NCBI GenBank assembly: GCA_903834925.1
Contig: CAILLA010000132.1
Location: 1-64,000 of the forward strand
Direction of reading: 5' to 3'
From: an uncultured Schlesneria sp.
GTDB taxonomy: Bacteria; Planctomycetota; Planctomycetia; Planctomycetales; Planctomycetaceae
Length of the DNA stretch: 64,000 nucleotides
Positions 28,801 through 36,001 of this stretch are shown in pieces. A program made the position numbers and the translations under genes. The notes under the pieces are model-generated. The model was not told where the DNA came from. It ran no database searches and was given only the letters and a program-made list of their open reading frames with translations. Each line of letters begins with the position of its first letter. The stretch's first letter is position 1.

Positions 28801-30392
28801 GGCGCGTCGAACATGACTCGATCTGTTGTAATTAGCGCCTGCGACCATTCCAACCTTGCTGTTCGTTCCTGAGTAGTCAGACACAACAGTCGCATCTCAT
28901 TCTTCGATTCGGCAAGACAGTACAATCGTCCTCCAAACGGAAGCGGCGGACCGGCAAAGAAAAGCCCAGCAAATTCGAGGGGTGGAGTTCCATTCTGTCC
29001 GCCGATCTCCCAAAGCAGACGTCCCCCTTTCAGGTCATAAGCGACTAGCTTATTCACTGGATCGGCGACCATCTGCACCCCGAATGTCAGGCGGCTACGA
29101 GGCAGATACGCGTTGAATTGTGATTCGGTCTCTTCAATCGCATAAAGATTCTGGCCGTCACTGGTCAGCGAACCTGAAAGCTGATCGCGGAATAGTTTGC
29201 GGCGAAGATATCCGCGAAATGTCACCGGCGACGACGCAACCATTGCCTCGGAACTGGCAAGTGGACTTTGAAAAAGCCACCCGAGCATCCCATCGGTTGT
29301 TGCCGAACGCCATAACAAACGACCTGTCTTCAGGCTGACGGCCGTGACGTCGTTCAACGTTCGATAGGCAACGACATCGCCAACAATCACAGGGATCGCG
29401 GCGGGTTGGGCCAGCCGATTGTTCTCACGCATCAGCCGTTCGAGTTGATTCGTCAACTGGTCAAATCCTGCAATCCGCTGCTGGTTCGTCACGTCGTCCG
29501 AGTGAAACCGCAAATATTGTCGCGTCGAAATCGCCCACAATGCACCACCAATGGGCAAAGAAGGATGGGCCGATTCATTCCCGGTCAGTCCGCCTCGTGG
29601 CGTTTCCCATTCGTCCACCGTCGCGACAATCGATCGCGGCACCGGACCGAAATTGGCCGCCATCCATTCCGGTGCGTCCTTCAGCTCTCCAAAGGGTGTG
29701 ATCGCACGCCCACCAACCTGCCATGCGACATCTCCCATTCTTCTTACTTCATCCAAAGCGATCAGCGCCCGTAAGGTTCGGTCAGAGTCACCTGCGAGAT
29801 ACCAGGCCAACGCGGACTTCAGTAACAACGTGGACTTAAGCGGCCCCTTTGATTTTGGATGGCGCAGCATCGTGTCACACAGGTTCCCTGCTTCGATCAG
29901 GTGGTCATGGTCGAAGGCCATTGCGGCAAGCAGTTGCAGTGCCTCGAATCCAGCCGCAGTCATCTGATAGTTGGAAGCGATTTCGTACAACTTTTCAACG
30001 TCATTGGTCGCCTGGGCTTCTTTCAAAAGTTCGCGGGCAGTGCTCCCCACCTGCAATTCATAAGCCGCCTGTCCCTGAGCGGGCAGGTCCGCCAGCATCT
30101 GCAGGGCCTGCTCACGAATTGCCACAGGTTTTCTGAACCGGAAATCCTTCTCCAGAAAGTAGTCTTCGGGATGATCGAGTACCGACTGCAAGCGGATCAC
30201 TGCGGGGGCGAATTGATTCTGTTCGAGGAATCCTTGAGCGTCCTCAATCGCCTGTTGCAGACTGCGATCGATTTCGGCGGTCACTCGGTTGTCGGCGGGA
30301 ATCGAAAACCGTGGACGGAATTGTGCGCTCGACGAAGAGCCGAGACAAACAATTCCCCCGATAATGAACCCAATCCAAACGACGCTCCGCAT
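25854..30392 (-). CDS. Very large secreted PQQ-like beta-propeller protein
   Basis: A 1512-residue protein starting at the ATG at 30392 (AGGAGA upstream). The signal peptide is VVWIGFIIGGIVCLG, with likely cleavage after SSAQ. An N-terminal helical region of roughly 250 residues looks TPR-like (LLEQNQFAPAVIRLQ, later SLQQQPKLRVKRIL). Repeated propeller blades carry the PQQ-type strand pattern (VVAFDVVQRQLKWGY, EIHCLNLVDGSLVWKR, TFDLKTGKILGRS, YAADPETGRILWSR). There are two propeller regions separated by a helical block at about residues 760-1020. Probably an outer-surface or periplasmic scaffold of the BamB-like superfamily; no enzyme activity can be inferred. Confidence 0.85.
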   Translation of the reverse strand: MRSVVWIGFIIGGIVCLGSSSSAQFRPRFSIPADNRVTAEIDRSLQQAIEDAQGFLEQNQFAPAVIRLQSVLDHPEDYFLEKDFRFRKPVAIREQALQMLADLPAQGQAAYELQVGSTARELLKEAQATNDVEKLYEIASNYQMTAAGFEALQLLAAMAFDHDHLIEAGNLCDTMLRHPKSKGPLKSTLLLKSALAWYLAGDSDRTLRALIALDEVRRMGDVAWQVGGRAITPFGELKDAPEWMAANFGPVPRSIVATVDEWETPRGGLTGNESAHPSLPIGGALWAISTRQYLRFHSDDVTNQQRIAGFDQLTNQLERLMRENNRLAQPAAIPVIVGDVVAYRTLNDVTAVSLKTGRLLWRSATTDGMLGWLFQSPLASSEAMVASSPVTFRGYLRRKLFRDQLSGSLTSDGQNLYAIEETESQFNAYLPRSRLTFGVQMVADPVNKLVAYDLKGGRLLWEIGGQNGTPPLEFAGLFFAGPPLPFGGRLYCLAESKNEMRLLCLTTQERTARLEWSQALITTDRVMFDAPFRSAGLVPAMSEGLMICPTANGSVVAFDVVQRQLKWGYSYDSQFRRSLQGGEILGDEEEGRWLDSGPVLSEGRVVLTPRDSNEIHCLNLVDGSLVWKRQRQQGLYVACVNGDQVIVVGRTQVVAFSLADGSEVWNQPTEIPEPSGRGVRIGSEYLLPLSTGHIATFDLKTGKILGRSRLHQNCMPGNLAVGEGALVSCGLNDVIGFRSLPDIERQVDRQLGADSTNAEALALRAEMRLHQGKEDDAINDLRRSLQQQPKLRVKRILVETLLDRFRNDPRQLLKSSAELQSLAEDPRQQIEVTQLLASALNETGDHVGAVTQLFRLALSTQFPEDMVASGPAHFVSLEQTIRSQLFAIYDAASSNERTEITNVFGRELNSLLASPDRDRLLINYMKFTVGHPGADRLLLRLAESNEALPGEMRRTKLFERIAQSENKPVAAAAVAALASRFLASNSPVEARPWIKELGRRFPSEVVRDGKTGRQLSDEWMGRTEIRRLDVGKRNWPQSQVDVNRTENNLTQASWPVDVVTHAGHYFEGWTFETDALVTTLTARDQNFKVAWRFPLMNSSNDLRVHPSQLHIRGRRLAFSSGTWLGVMEVADSQSEPRLLFEKSLRPNAFVVNRANNNPVERRLLPNGRRFQVMFDIRGSAGFLIGLADDAVFYQLDNRLYAADPETGRILWSRFGSQFAKADATADKSLVVNASDNGAYLLRAMDGTIQQQLPGNPNETPIWFRGTRRLSMRNLGSDQRVFELRDFDGDRVIWQSQHQATSFPSVIDDEDLAILEPSGKLTVLKLSTGEVRLAAELPLKRPLRGVVVMAAQRWEDRYVIVAGVQTKNTEQRRVIPLNFGTPKDFQSPRDLGAPSNVAFTIDGVVCSIDKKDGKVLWSVPVTDLAFDTAQPSSVPVLVLASWFVEIDARNGFPSSPKLSSLILDKWTGAKIYEKQEILTPGGRGVQFVPSIDNRKLVVDFYHFQLELTFPQAK

Positions 30393-30767
30393 CTTCGTTC
30401 TCCTCGAACGATCGGCGCAATCAGTCACTGCCGACTCCAGTTACAAGCGTAGGAACTCGAAAGCCGACGAGTGCTGGTTTTCCTCAATCCACAGGAACCG
30501 TGATTCATGCGCTCGTCTTAATCGATCTCGCGAATTATAGACGATTAATTCCGTGAATGCTGCATAAGGCTAGCAGATCGCAAAGCAGATTCACGTTTCA
30601 AACTGGGGTACCACGGTTTTGAAGTCTTCGACAAAGCCGTGCGATCGAATTCCGCGTAGTACGTCTCGCACGACCATGTCGAAGACTCCATGATCGTGGC
30701 ACCCCACTTTTGCCGTTTTGAAAAATGGATTGAAATGCTGTTGTCCCACCACAACAACGCCGCCGAC
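30393..30767. other. Intergenic stretch with one hairpin repeat
   Basis: No credible gene. Arms 30604-30633 and 30677-30706 form an imperfect 30-bp inverted repeat (TGGGGT...GTCTTCGACA), described separately. A short open frame across it is judged spurious. Confidence 0.5.
30604..30706. repeat. Imperfect 30-bp inverted repeat
   Basis: The left arm 30604-30633 and right arm 30677-30706 pair with about five mismatches around a 43-nt centre. It lies just beyond the 3' end of the halogenase-like gene and could contribute to termination. Confidence 0.55.
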
Positions 30768-32279
30768 TTAAGAGAAGTCATACGGGTACATATTGAGCCT
30801 TTGTGGGTCGCATAATCCGACTCGGTTAAACGGTTTGATCGCTGCCGAGATTCTGGCGGTCAAATCGGCTGACGAAACTGCTGGATCTCGAACATCTTGC
30901 ACGGCCTGAATCAAAGCAGCCCTCAGTTCCGGTCGATCGGCACTGAGAAACGCTGCCCCTTTCGCAACCCGACCGGCACGACGCTCTTCTTCGGAAAAGA
31001 TTGATGTGGCAAAGTAAAACATCGACATCGCAATCATCCGCTCAAACTGTCGGAACCCGGCAAAACTTCCGCTGACGATCAGGTCGATAAATTCGACTTC
31101 CTTCTGAACCAGAACATCGTATTTCCGAAGTTCGTCAGCCAGTTCGGGTCGCCCCCAGCATCGTTCGAACATGTCCATTAATCGTTCGATCCCGATCAGC
31201 GTGAAGGTGTTTCCGGTACTGTGCAGCGGATCATGAAAAGCAGCGGTGTTTGGAAGCATGACCCAATTCGGCCCCGCAGACCGACTCAAGCGACGCTGCA
31301 TCCGCCCGGTCTGCCGCCACGGAACAATCGGTTTGGCACGCGCAAACTGTTCCGCAACGGCGGGCAATTGAGCCATCATCGTGGCCCATTCCGCCTCAGG
31401 ACTGCCGCTTGTTTCGCGAGGAAATCGTTCTGGATCGAGTGCAAACCCGGCACTGGCAACCCCGTTGTCGAAGGGTAGAACCCACATCCATCCCCCATCA
31501 AAAACATGATGCAGGGCGGCATCGTCACATGGATAGGGATGCCCCGAGAGATCGCCGCCTCGATGGGAATAGAGATCGCCCCAACCGGCAACATCCGTGA
31601 AATGCGAAAACAGCCCGCGTGATCGCGTCTGTAATCCGTCTGAATGCGGTTCAACACCCAAAAACTTCGCCAGAAAGCCCCCTTCCCCGGACGCATCGAT
31701 CAAAAAATCGACGCGAATCTTGATTGACTCTTGCCTCGATTCCGACCGCCCCTGAAATTCCCAGTCGTCGCCGTTCGGAGTCAATTGATCAATGACAGTT
31801 TGATCGAAGTACGGAATCCCCATCTGCACCGCTTCGCCAGCCAGAAAACCATCGAAGTCGGACCTCAACCAGTGAGTATCGGCATCTTCATCTGTGAGAC
31901 TCGCCGCCACGAGCAATTCGTTCGCTCGATCAGGACGAGGTTGAAAGTCTTGACCGAATTCATGGTGAAAATAACTGAAGCCTCGTTTCAGCCCGCAAAC
32001 AATCTCGGGATAGGTTCGCTTCCAACTGGCATAATTGGCCAGTGGAGCGATCCGGGGCAAATCGTAGCGATGTGCCAGCCCTTCCAGGATCAGGTTTGCC
32101 ACGGGCGTTGATGATTCCCCCACTGCAAAGCGGGGATGAGAACCGCGATCAACCAACACAGGACGCAGACCCATGCGTTGCAGTAGCATGGCGATCAGGC
32201 TACCACTAAAGCCCGCTCCAACGACAGCAATATCAGCATCGATTTCAATCACAGGTTTTCCATTTTCCGCGCCGGTCAT
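30768..32279 (-). CDS. FAD-dependent oxidoreductase of the flavin halogenase family
   Basis: A 503-residue flavoprotein. The Rossmann FAD motif VVGAGFSGSLIA is at residues 19-30, followed by GESSTPV, the halogenase-type GES loop. W264-M-W-V-L-P269 matches the WxWxIP halogenase signature (I to L). F349-HDP-L-H-S-T-G356 matches the FxPxSxG motif of flavin halogenases. Lys98 in GLKRGFSYF is a candidate for the chloramine-forming lysine. No natural-product genes are adjacent, and no dedicated flavin reductase is seen. It may be a true halogenase or a related monooxygenase; substrate unknown. Confidence 0.75.
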   Translation of the reverse strand: MTGAENGKPVIEIDADIAVVGAGFSGSLIAMLLQRMGLRPVLVDRGSHPRFAVGESSTPVANLILEGLAHRYDLPRIAPLANYASWKRTYPEIVCGLKRGFSYFHHEFGQDFQPRPDRANELLVAASLTDEDADTHWLRSDFDGFLAGEAVQMGIPYFDQTVIDQLTPNGDDWEFQGRSESRQESIKIRVDFLIDASGEGGFLAKFLGVEPHSDGLQTRSRGLFSHFTDVAGWGDLYSHRGGDLSGHPYPCDDAALHHVFDGGWMWVLPFDNGVASAGFALDPERFPRETSGSPEAEWATMMAQLPAVAEQFARAKPIVPWRQTGRMQRRLSRSAGPNWVMLPNTAAFHDPLHSTGNTFTLIGIERLMDMFERCWGRPELADELRKYDVLVQKEVEFIDLIVSGSFAGFRQFERMIAMSMFYFATSIFSEEERRAGRVAKGAAFLSADRPELRAALIQAVQDVRDPAVSSADLTARISAAIKPFNRVGLCDPQRLNMYPYDFS

Positions 32280-32387
32280 TTATAACGAGACACCACCGTA
32301 TATGGACCCAAACCGATTCGCAAATGCAAACATTTTCTGATTCCGACTCTTTTCCTGCCACCTGAATTCGAATGGAACATCCTCGTC

Positions 32388-33206
32388 GTGGACAACAGTT
32401 CTCAAAAGCAATCAATCGCGAGGTGGTTCCGTCGGTCGTACGCCGGGCGGATCATCACTGCGCTTGTTCTGATCGCCGTCATTCAGTTGGCCGTAATCTG
32501 GTTGAACTTCTTGCTTCCCGTTCAGCGGGAGCATTGGGTTGCCAGCAAAATCGAAGCCCTCGGCGGACAGGTCGAATGGCAACGCCGTGGGCCACGCTGG
32601 GTCTACAGGCTTCCCTATGCCGACAACTTGCAACGTATTACGGGAATTACACTGGGAGGGGAGGAGGTTTCCGCGAAGGTATTTCAGCCCGTTCCTGCGG
32701 AATTAATCTCAGAAATCGCAGCGTTAAACTGGCTCGAATTTCTTTACCTGACCGGCCCACTCGTCACTGATAAACAGATCTTACGACTCAAGGGGTTAAA
32801 GCGAACTCTCGACGACATTCCACAAAGCCTTGATCTTCAGGGGACTCAACTCACCGACGCGGGATTAGAACATTTGAAAGGGCTGACAAACCTGGGTAGC
32901 CTCAACCTCAGTAGTACTCAAATCGGTGACGCCGGACTTATTCATTTGTCAGGATTTTCGTCACTTACTGATCTCGCCCTCTCTAACACCAAAATTTCCG
33001 ACGAGGGGCTTAAACATTTGTCAGGACTTTCGTCACTTACTGAACTCGCCCTCTTCAACATCAAAGTCACCGACGAGGGGCTTAAGCATCTTGTTGGATT
33101 GGTGAATCTCGAAAAGATTGATCTCGACGATACTCAAACCACCCCAGAAGGGCGAGCCATGCTTCGCCAGGCTCTGCCACGTTGTCTGGTCATACCGGAA
33201 CCGTGA
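32388..33206 (+). CDS. Membrane-anchored leucine-rich repeat protein
   Basis: A 272-residue protein (GTG start). One transmembrane segment (IITALVLIAVIQLAVIWL) near residues 20-38 would leave the C-terminal part outside the cytoplasm. From about residue 140 come four to five 24-residue LRRs of the planctomycete type (LDLQGTQLTDAGLEHLKGL and variants). Two LRR units (32943-33014, 33015-33086) are near-identical at the DNA level with a period of 72 bp, indicating recent duplication. It ends 32 bp before the next gene, which could be cotranscribed. Confidence 0.8.
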   Translation: MDNSSQKQSIARWFRRSYAGRIITALVLIAVIQLAVIWLNFLLPVQREHWVASKIEALGGQVEWQRRGPRWVYRLPYADNLQRITGITLGGEEVSAKVFQPVPAELISEIAALNWLEFLYLTGPLVTDKQILRLKGLKRTLDDIPQSLDLQGTQLTDAGLEHLKGLTNLGSLNLSSTQIGDAGLIHLSGFSSLTDLALSNTKISDEGLKHLSGLSSLTELALFNIKVTDEGLKHLVGLVNLEKIDLDDTQTTPEGRAMLRQALPRCLVIPEP

Positions 33207-33238
33207 CAGTTTCAATTCCGTATCCCGAAAGAAACGTA

Positions 33239-34102
33239 ATGCAGTACTCCAACATTGTTCAGCAGGTTCTTGAGTTGGCGCGACAGGCCAGCGAAGCACC
33301 CGATAGCGCGGCGCGGCAATTGATTGAAAAGGATCTGCGGACATTTCTTAAAACACTCAAAGCGGCTGAAATCTACATGCTTGCCACACTCATGTATCTC
33401 GGTCGCGACGGTGGTGGTGTCGCCGGGCTGATGGATCGCTACCAGCAGATGAGCGACTCGTTCGGGACTCCTGAACGTGCGATCGATCAGATGCTCACGA
33501 AGAACGGTCTGCATAAGTACCTGCGTAATAGTTTGAAGACATTGGAGACTGCTGGGATTGAAGTTGACTCGTTACTGACGACACACATTGATTCTCCTCT
33601 GGCACTTCTGAACAGTAGCGATGATGTGGAACTGAGTCTCGGCCCGTGGTGTTGCGATCGGTGCGGTCAAGTCATTTCAAAGCCTGAGCACGGACTTCTG
33701 CAATGGCTTACTCGCTCGAATGATGGCCATTGCATCGGGCGAGATTTGCAAATTGTCCACGTCAACCATGCGAGTCCGCTCGGCCTGCCGAACGGTTGCT
33801 GTCCGGACCCAAGCGAGGAGTTCGCAAGGGACGGATCGGGCCATTCGGATGTCCCTTTACATTGGATGCTGGAACCCGATGGATTGGTACGATTACTCGC
33901 ATTCATTGAAGAAGGTGAATTCCCTGCTAAAGAGGTGAGCCGAATCATGATGCGGTTGCTCATTCCTGGTTATGAAACAGCAAAACCGTATTTTCAAAAA
34001 GCGATTGATGCCGGGATCGTCGACGATGAACTTCCGAAGGATTACTTTTTTCAGTCGCAACTGGGCGACATCGTTGCGAATATTCCGAAGCTTGAAAAAT
34101 AA
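33239..34102 (+). CDS. Unknown protein with a zinc-ribbon-like Cys motif
   Basis: A 287-residue protein from the ATG at 33239 (GAAAGAAAC upstream). The N-terminal half is helical (KDLRTFLKTLKAAEIYML, then YLGRDGGG), reminiscent of DUF3775-type domains, which I hold only weakly. CCDRCGQVI at about residues 141-149, with a later PNGCC, could form a zinc site. A middle WLTRSNDGHCIGRDLQIVH segment looks like a beta-finger used in recognition. No known function. It follows the LRR gene and precedes the truncated gene at 34115. Confidence 0.6.
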   Translation: MQYSNIVQQVLELARQASEAPDSAARQLIEKDLRTFLKTLKAAEIYMLATLMYLGRDGGGVAGLMDRYQQMSDSFGTPERAIDQMLTKNGLHKYLRNSLKTLETAGIEVDSLLTTHIDSPLALLNSSDDVELSLGPWCCDRCGQVISKPEHGLLQWLTRSNDGHCIGRDLQIVHVNHASPLGLPNGCCPDPSEEFARDGSGHSDVPLHWMLEPDGLVRLLAFIEEGEFPAKEVSRIMMRLLIPGYETAKPYFQKAIDAGIVDDELPKDYFFQSQLGDIVANIPKLEK

Positions 34103-34114
34103 TTGCGGTGTGCG

Positions 34115-34327
34115 ATGGGACGACAACTTCCAATTGTGGCGACCTGGAACGATGAAGTTCAGCTTTTGCGGTTCATTCAAACTCTCTCACCAATTCTTCC
34201 GTTTGTCTCGCAGGCCTCTCAAATCGACGACCTCTGGTTTCCGGATTGGGAGCAACGTGAGATTCCAGGACAGCAATACAGTATTTGGATGAAGGCTTTT
34301 CCGTGGACTTCAAGACGTTTCGGACCG
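34115..34327 (+). pseudogene. Probable truncated gene (N-terminal fragment)
   Basis: From the ATG at 34115 about 70 residues read as real protein (MGRQLPIVATWNDEVQLL, then DLWFPDWEQ and YSIWMKAFPW). The open frame continues to 34435, but beyond 34327 it lies antisense to the lipase 3' end and loses protein-like character. The likely explanation is a gene cut short when the lipase region was joined here. It resembles, without certainty, the start of a family of small unknown proteins in sporadically distributed clusters. It could also be an intact overlapping gene. Confidence 0.4.
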
Positions 34328-35515
34328 TTACGTGCGTGTGGCGAGTGCTTTCTTCATCCAGTTCGCGACCACGTCACCAACGGCGAAGGGGAGACTGAAG
34401 TGGTCGTCCTGTGGAAACTCCTGAGTTTCGATTGAGGCTCCTAATGCTTTTACGGACTTCGCGTACGCGTGCTGCCATGGTGCGGGAATCACGGTGCCAC
34501 CCTGGAATGCGTCGACGCACATTAACAGCGGACATCGGGGTTTAACCCAACCTGCGGAACCTTGCTTGATCGCAACCTTCCAGGCTTCGAAATTCTGCGG
34601 TGGCGATTTTAAGATCGCTCCTTTCAGCCGAAACATTCGAGCGATCGTATCATTCAGATGATGGACCGGCTGCACTTTCCAGGAGTCCTGCATCAGTTGC
34701 ATCCCCAGCGGCGTGAAGACATCAGCCACATTCAGCTTGGGGAATGCTGCTGCATAGCCCCACAGTGTCATCAACAGGTGCGAGTCAGGTGCCGTGCGGG
34801 CATCTGCCAGCGCAGCTCCCATTCCAGTGGGATTCTCAATCCCGACGTAAGCGACTCCCGGTGACAACAGAACGCTTCCTTTCAGGTCGAGAACACCAAA
34901 ATCGCCTTCACCGAGCTCTGCCACGGACGCAGCCGTTGCCCCACCTTGAGACCAGCCATAGGCGAGCAATTGAGTTCCCGCTCCGGTTTCAAACTCCCTC
35001 GCCGCTTGAGCGATGAAGACCGCATCGCGCGCGTTCGTCGGGCTTACCATGTACTGATGAATTTCCGAGTTTCCTAAGCCCTGGTAATCCGTTGCGCAAA
35101 CGACGTAGCCGGCATCAATGAAACCCTGAACGCCGGGAACTCCATAATCGATCTGCTGTGTCGCACCGGGACTGAAATAGACCGTCAATTCGCGAGCCGG
35201 ATCGGGCTGGGCGGAAGGACAGGCCGCGTCGCCGAGTCCTGTTGTTCCGTGGCACCACGTCACGATCGGGCGATCTTTCCCCGGTTTTGCAGGTGCGATC
35301 ACAATCCCCGTCACTTCATGAGCGACATCGTTGATATCCTTCGACATGTAGCGAACCCGCCAGGCGACAGCTCCGTTCAATCGAGTTTCGATCGGTTTGG
35401 CCTGAAGCAACTTGCCCGCCGAACTCGTCTGATTGGAAACCTGACTGGCCAATGTTTCGCCGAGCAGACTGAGGCTTGAACCTAAAACGACTGCATGAAA
35501 TGTTCGTCTTTGCAT
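34328..35515 (-). CDS. Secreted lipase-like alpha/beta hydrolase (secretory lipase family)
   Basis: A 395-residue protein with a Tat-like or Sec signal (MQRRTFHAVVLGSSLSLLGETLAS). The alpha/beta-hydrolase fold shows HGTTGLGDAA (oxyanion loop), the nucleophile elbow GWSQGG, and a likely C-terminal His near QDDHFSLPFAVGD. The CPSAQ and PGATQQIDYGVPG loops match the secretory lipase family (LIP). Probably exported; substrate an ester or lipid. It ends convergently against the truncated gene. Confidence 0.85.
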   Translation of the reverse strand: MQRRTFHAVVLGSSLSLLGETLASQVSNQTSSAGKLLQAKPIETRLNGAVAWRVRYMSKDINDVAHEVTGIVIAPAKPGKDRPIVTWCHGTTGLGDAACPSAQPDPARELTVYFSPGATQQIDYGVPGVQGFIDAGYVVCATDYQGLGNSEIHQYMVSPTNARDAVFIAQAAREFETGAGTQLLAYGWSQGGATAASVAELGEGDFGVLDLKGSVLLSPGVAYVGIENPTGMGAALADARTAPDSHLLMTLWGYAAAFPKLNVADVFTPLGMQLMQDSWKVQPVHHLNDTIARMFRLKGAILKSPPQNFEAWKVAIKQGSAGWVKPRCPLLMCVDAFQGGTVIPAPWQHAYAKSVKALGASIETQEFPQDDHFSLPFAVGDVVANWMKKALATRT

Positions 35516-36001
35516 CGCGAGCAGCTCTCATGAACGGATTTGTGAAGGAATGAATGATCACGTAAACAAGGACAGGCGTCGAGTCAACGAATCGATTGCC
35601 CCTGCAACACGATCATCACAAAAGCCTATCGTCCGAACGATTCTTTTTCGCTGTTAAATCTGCATCAGGACAAAAAAGGCGGGTTTCCCACGGTCTCAAT
35701 CGGCGACGAGGACAACATTCTGAAGCACCGATGCGACCGCCAGTCAAATGATTTTGTCTGGGATCCCGGACGAACGCCACAATCTTGCTATCCCCGAGGT
35801 CTGCTGGCAGTCTTACTTCATTGATCTTGAGGGAGATCTGTTCGGACTCTTCTGGCACGATGCTTTGGCAAAGCAATTAAGGTAAAATAGTATTACAACA
35901 AACATTCACGTCGCCACCGTTTTGGACGTCGGTTTTCCATCTTAACCGCTCGTCCAGTAACCGGGTGCGAGCATACTCATTGCAAAAGCAGGGCGACCAA
36001 A
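35516..36001. other. Intergenic region before the hybrid kinase
   Basis: About 490 bp between the divergent lipase and kinase genes. No RNA gene, repeat or credible protein was seen. An 86-codon frame on the minus strand here lacks a ribosome site and protein-like composition. Confidence 0.5.

Noticed and set aside
30545-30781. 78-codon frame on the minus strand
   Set aside because: It covers a hairpin repeat and overlaps the end of the halogenase-like gene.
34118-34435. Full-length 110-residue gene
   Set aside because: Its last third is antisense to the lipase end and lacks protein character; listed as a probable truncation instead.
35616-35876. 86-codon frame on the minus strand
   Set aside because: No ribosome site, no protein-like pattern, in a region otherwise expected to hold promoters.
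35521-36001. Cyclic-di-GMP riboswitch upstream of the kinase
   Set aside because: The conserved core of GEMM riboswitches could not be found.
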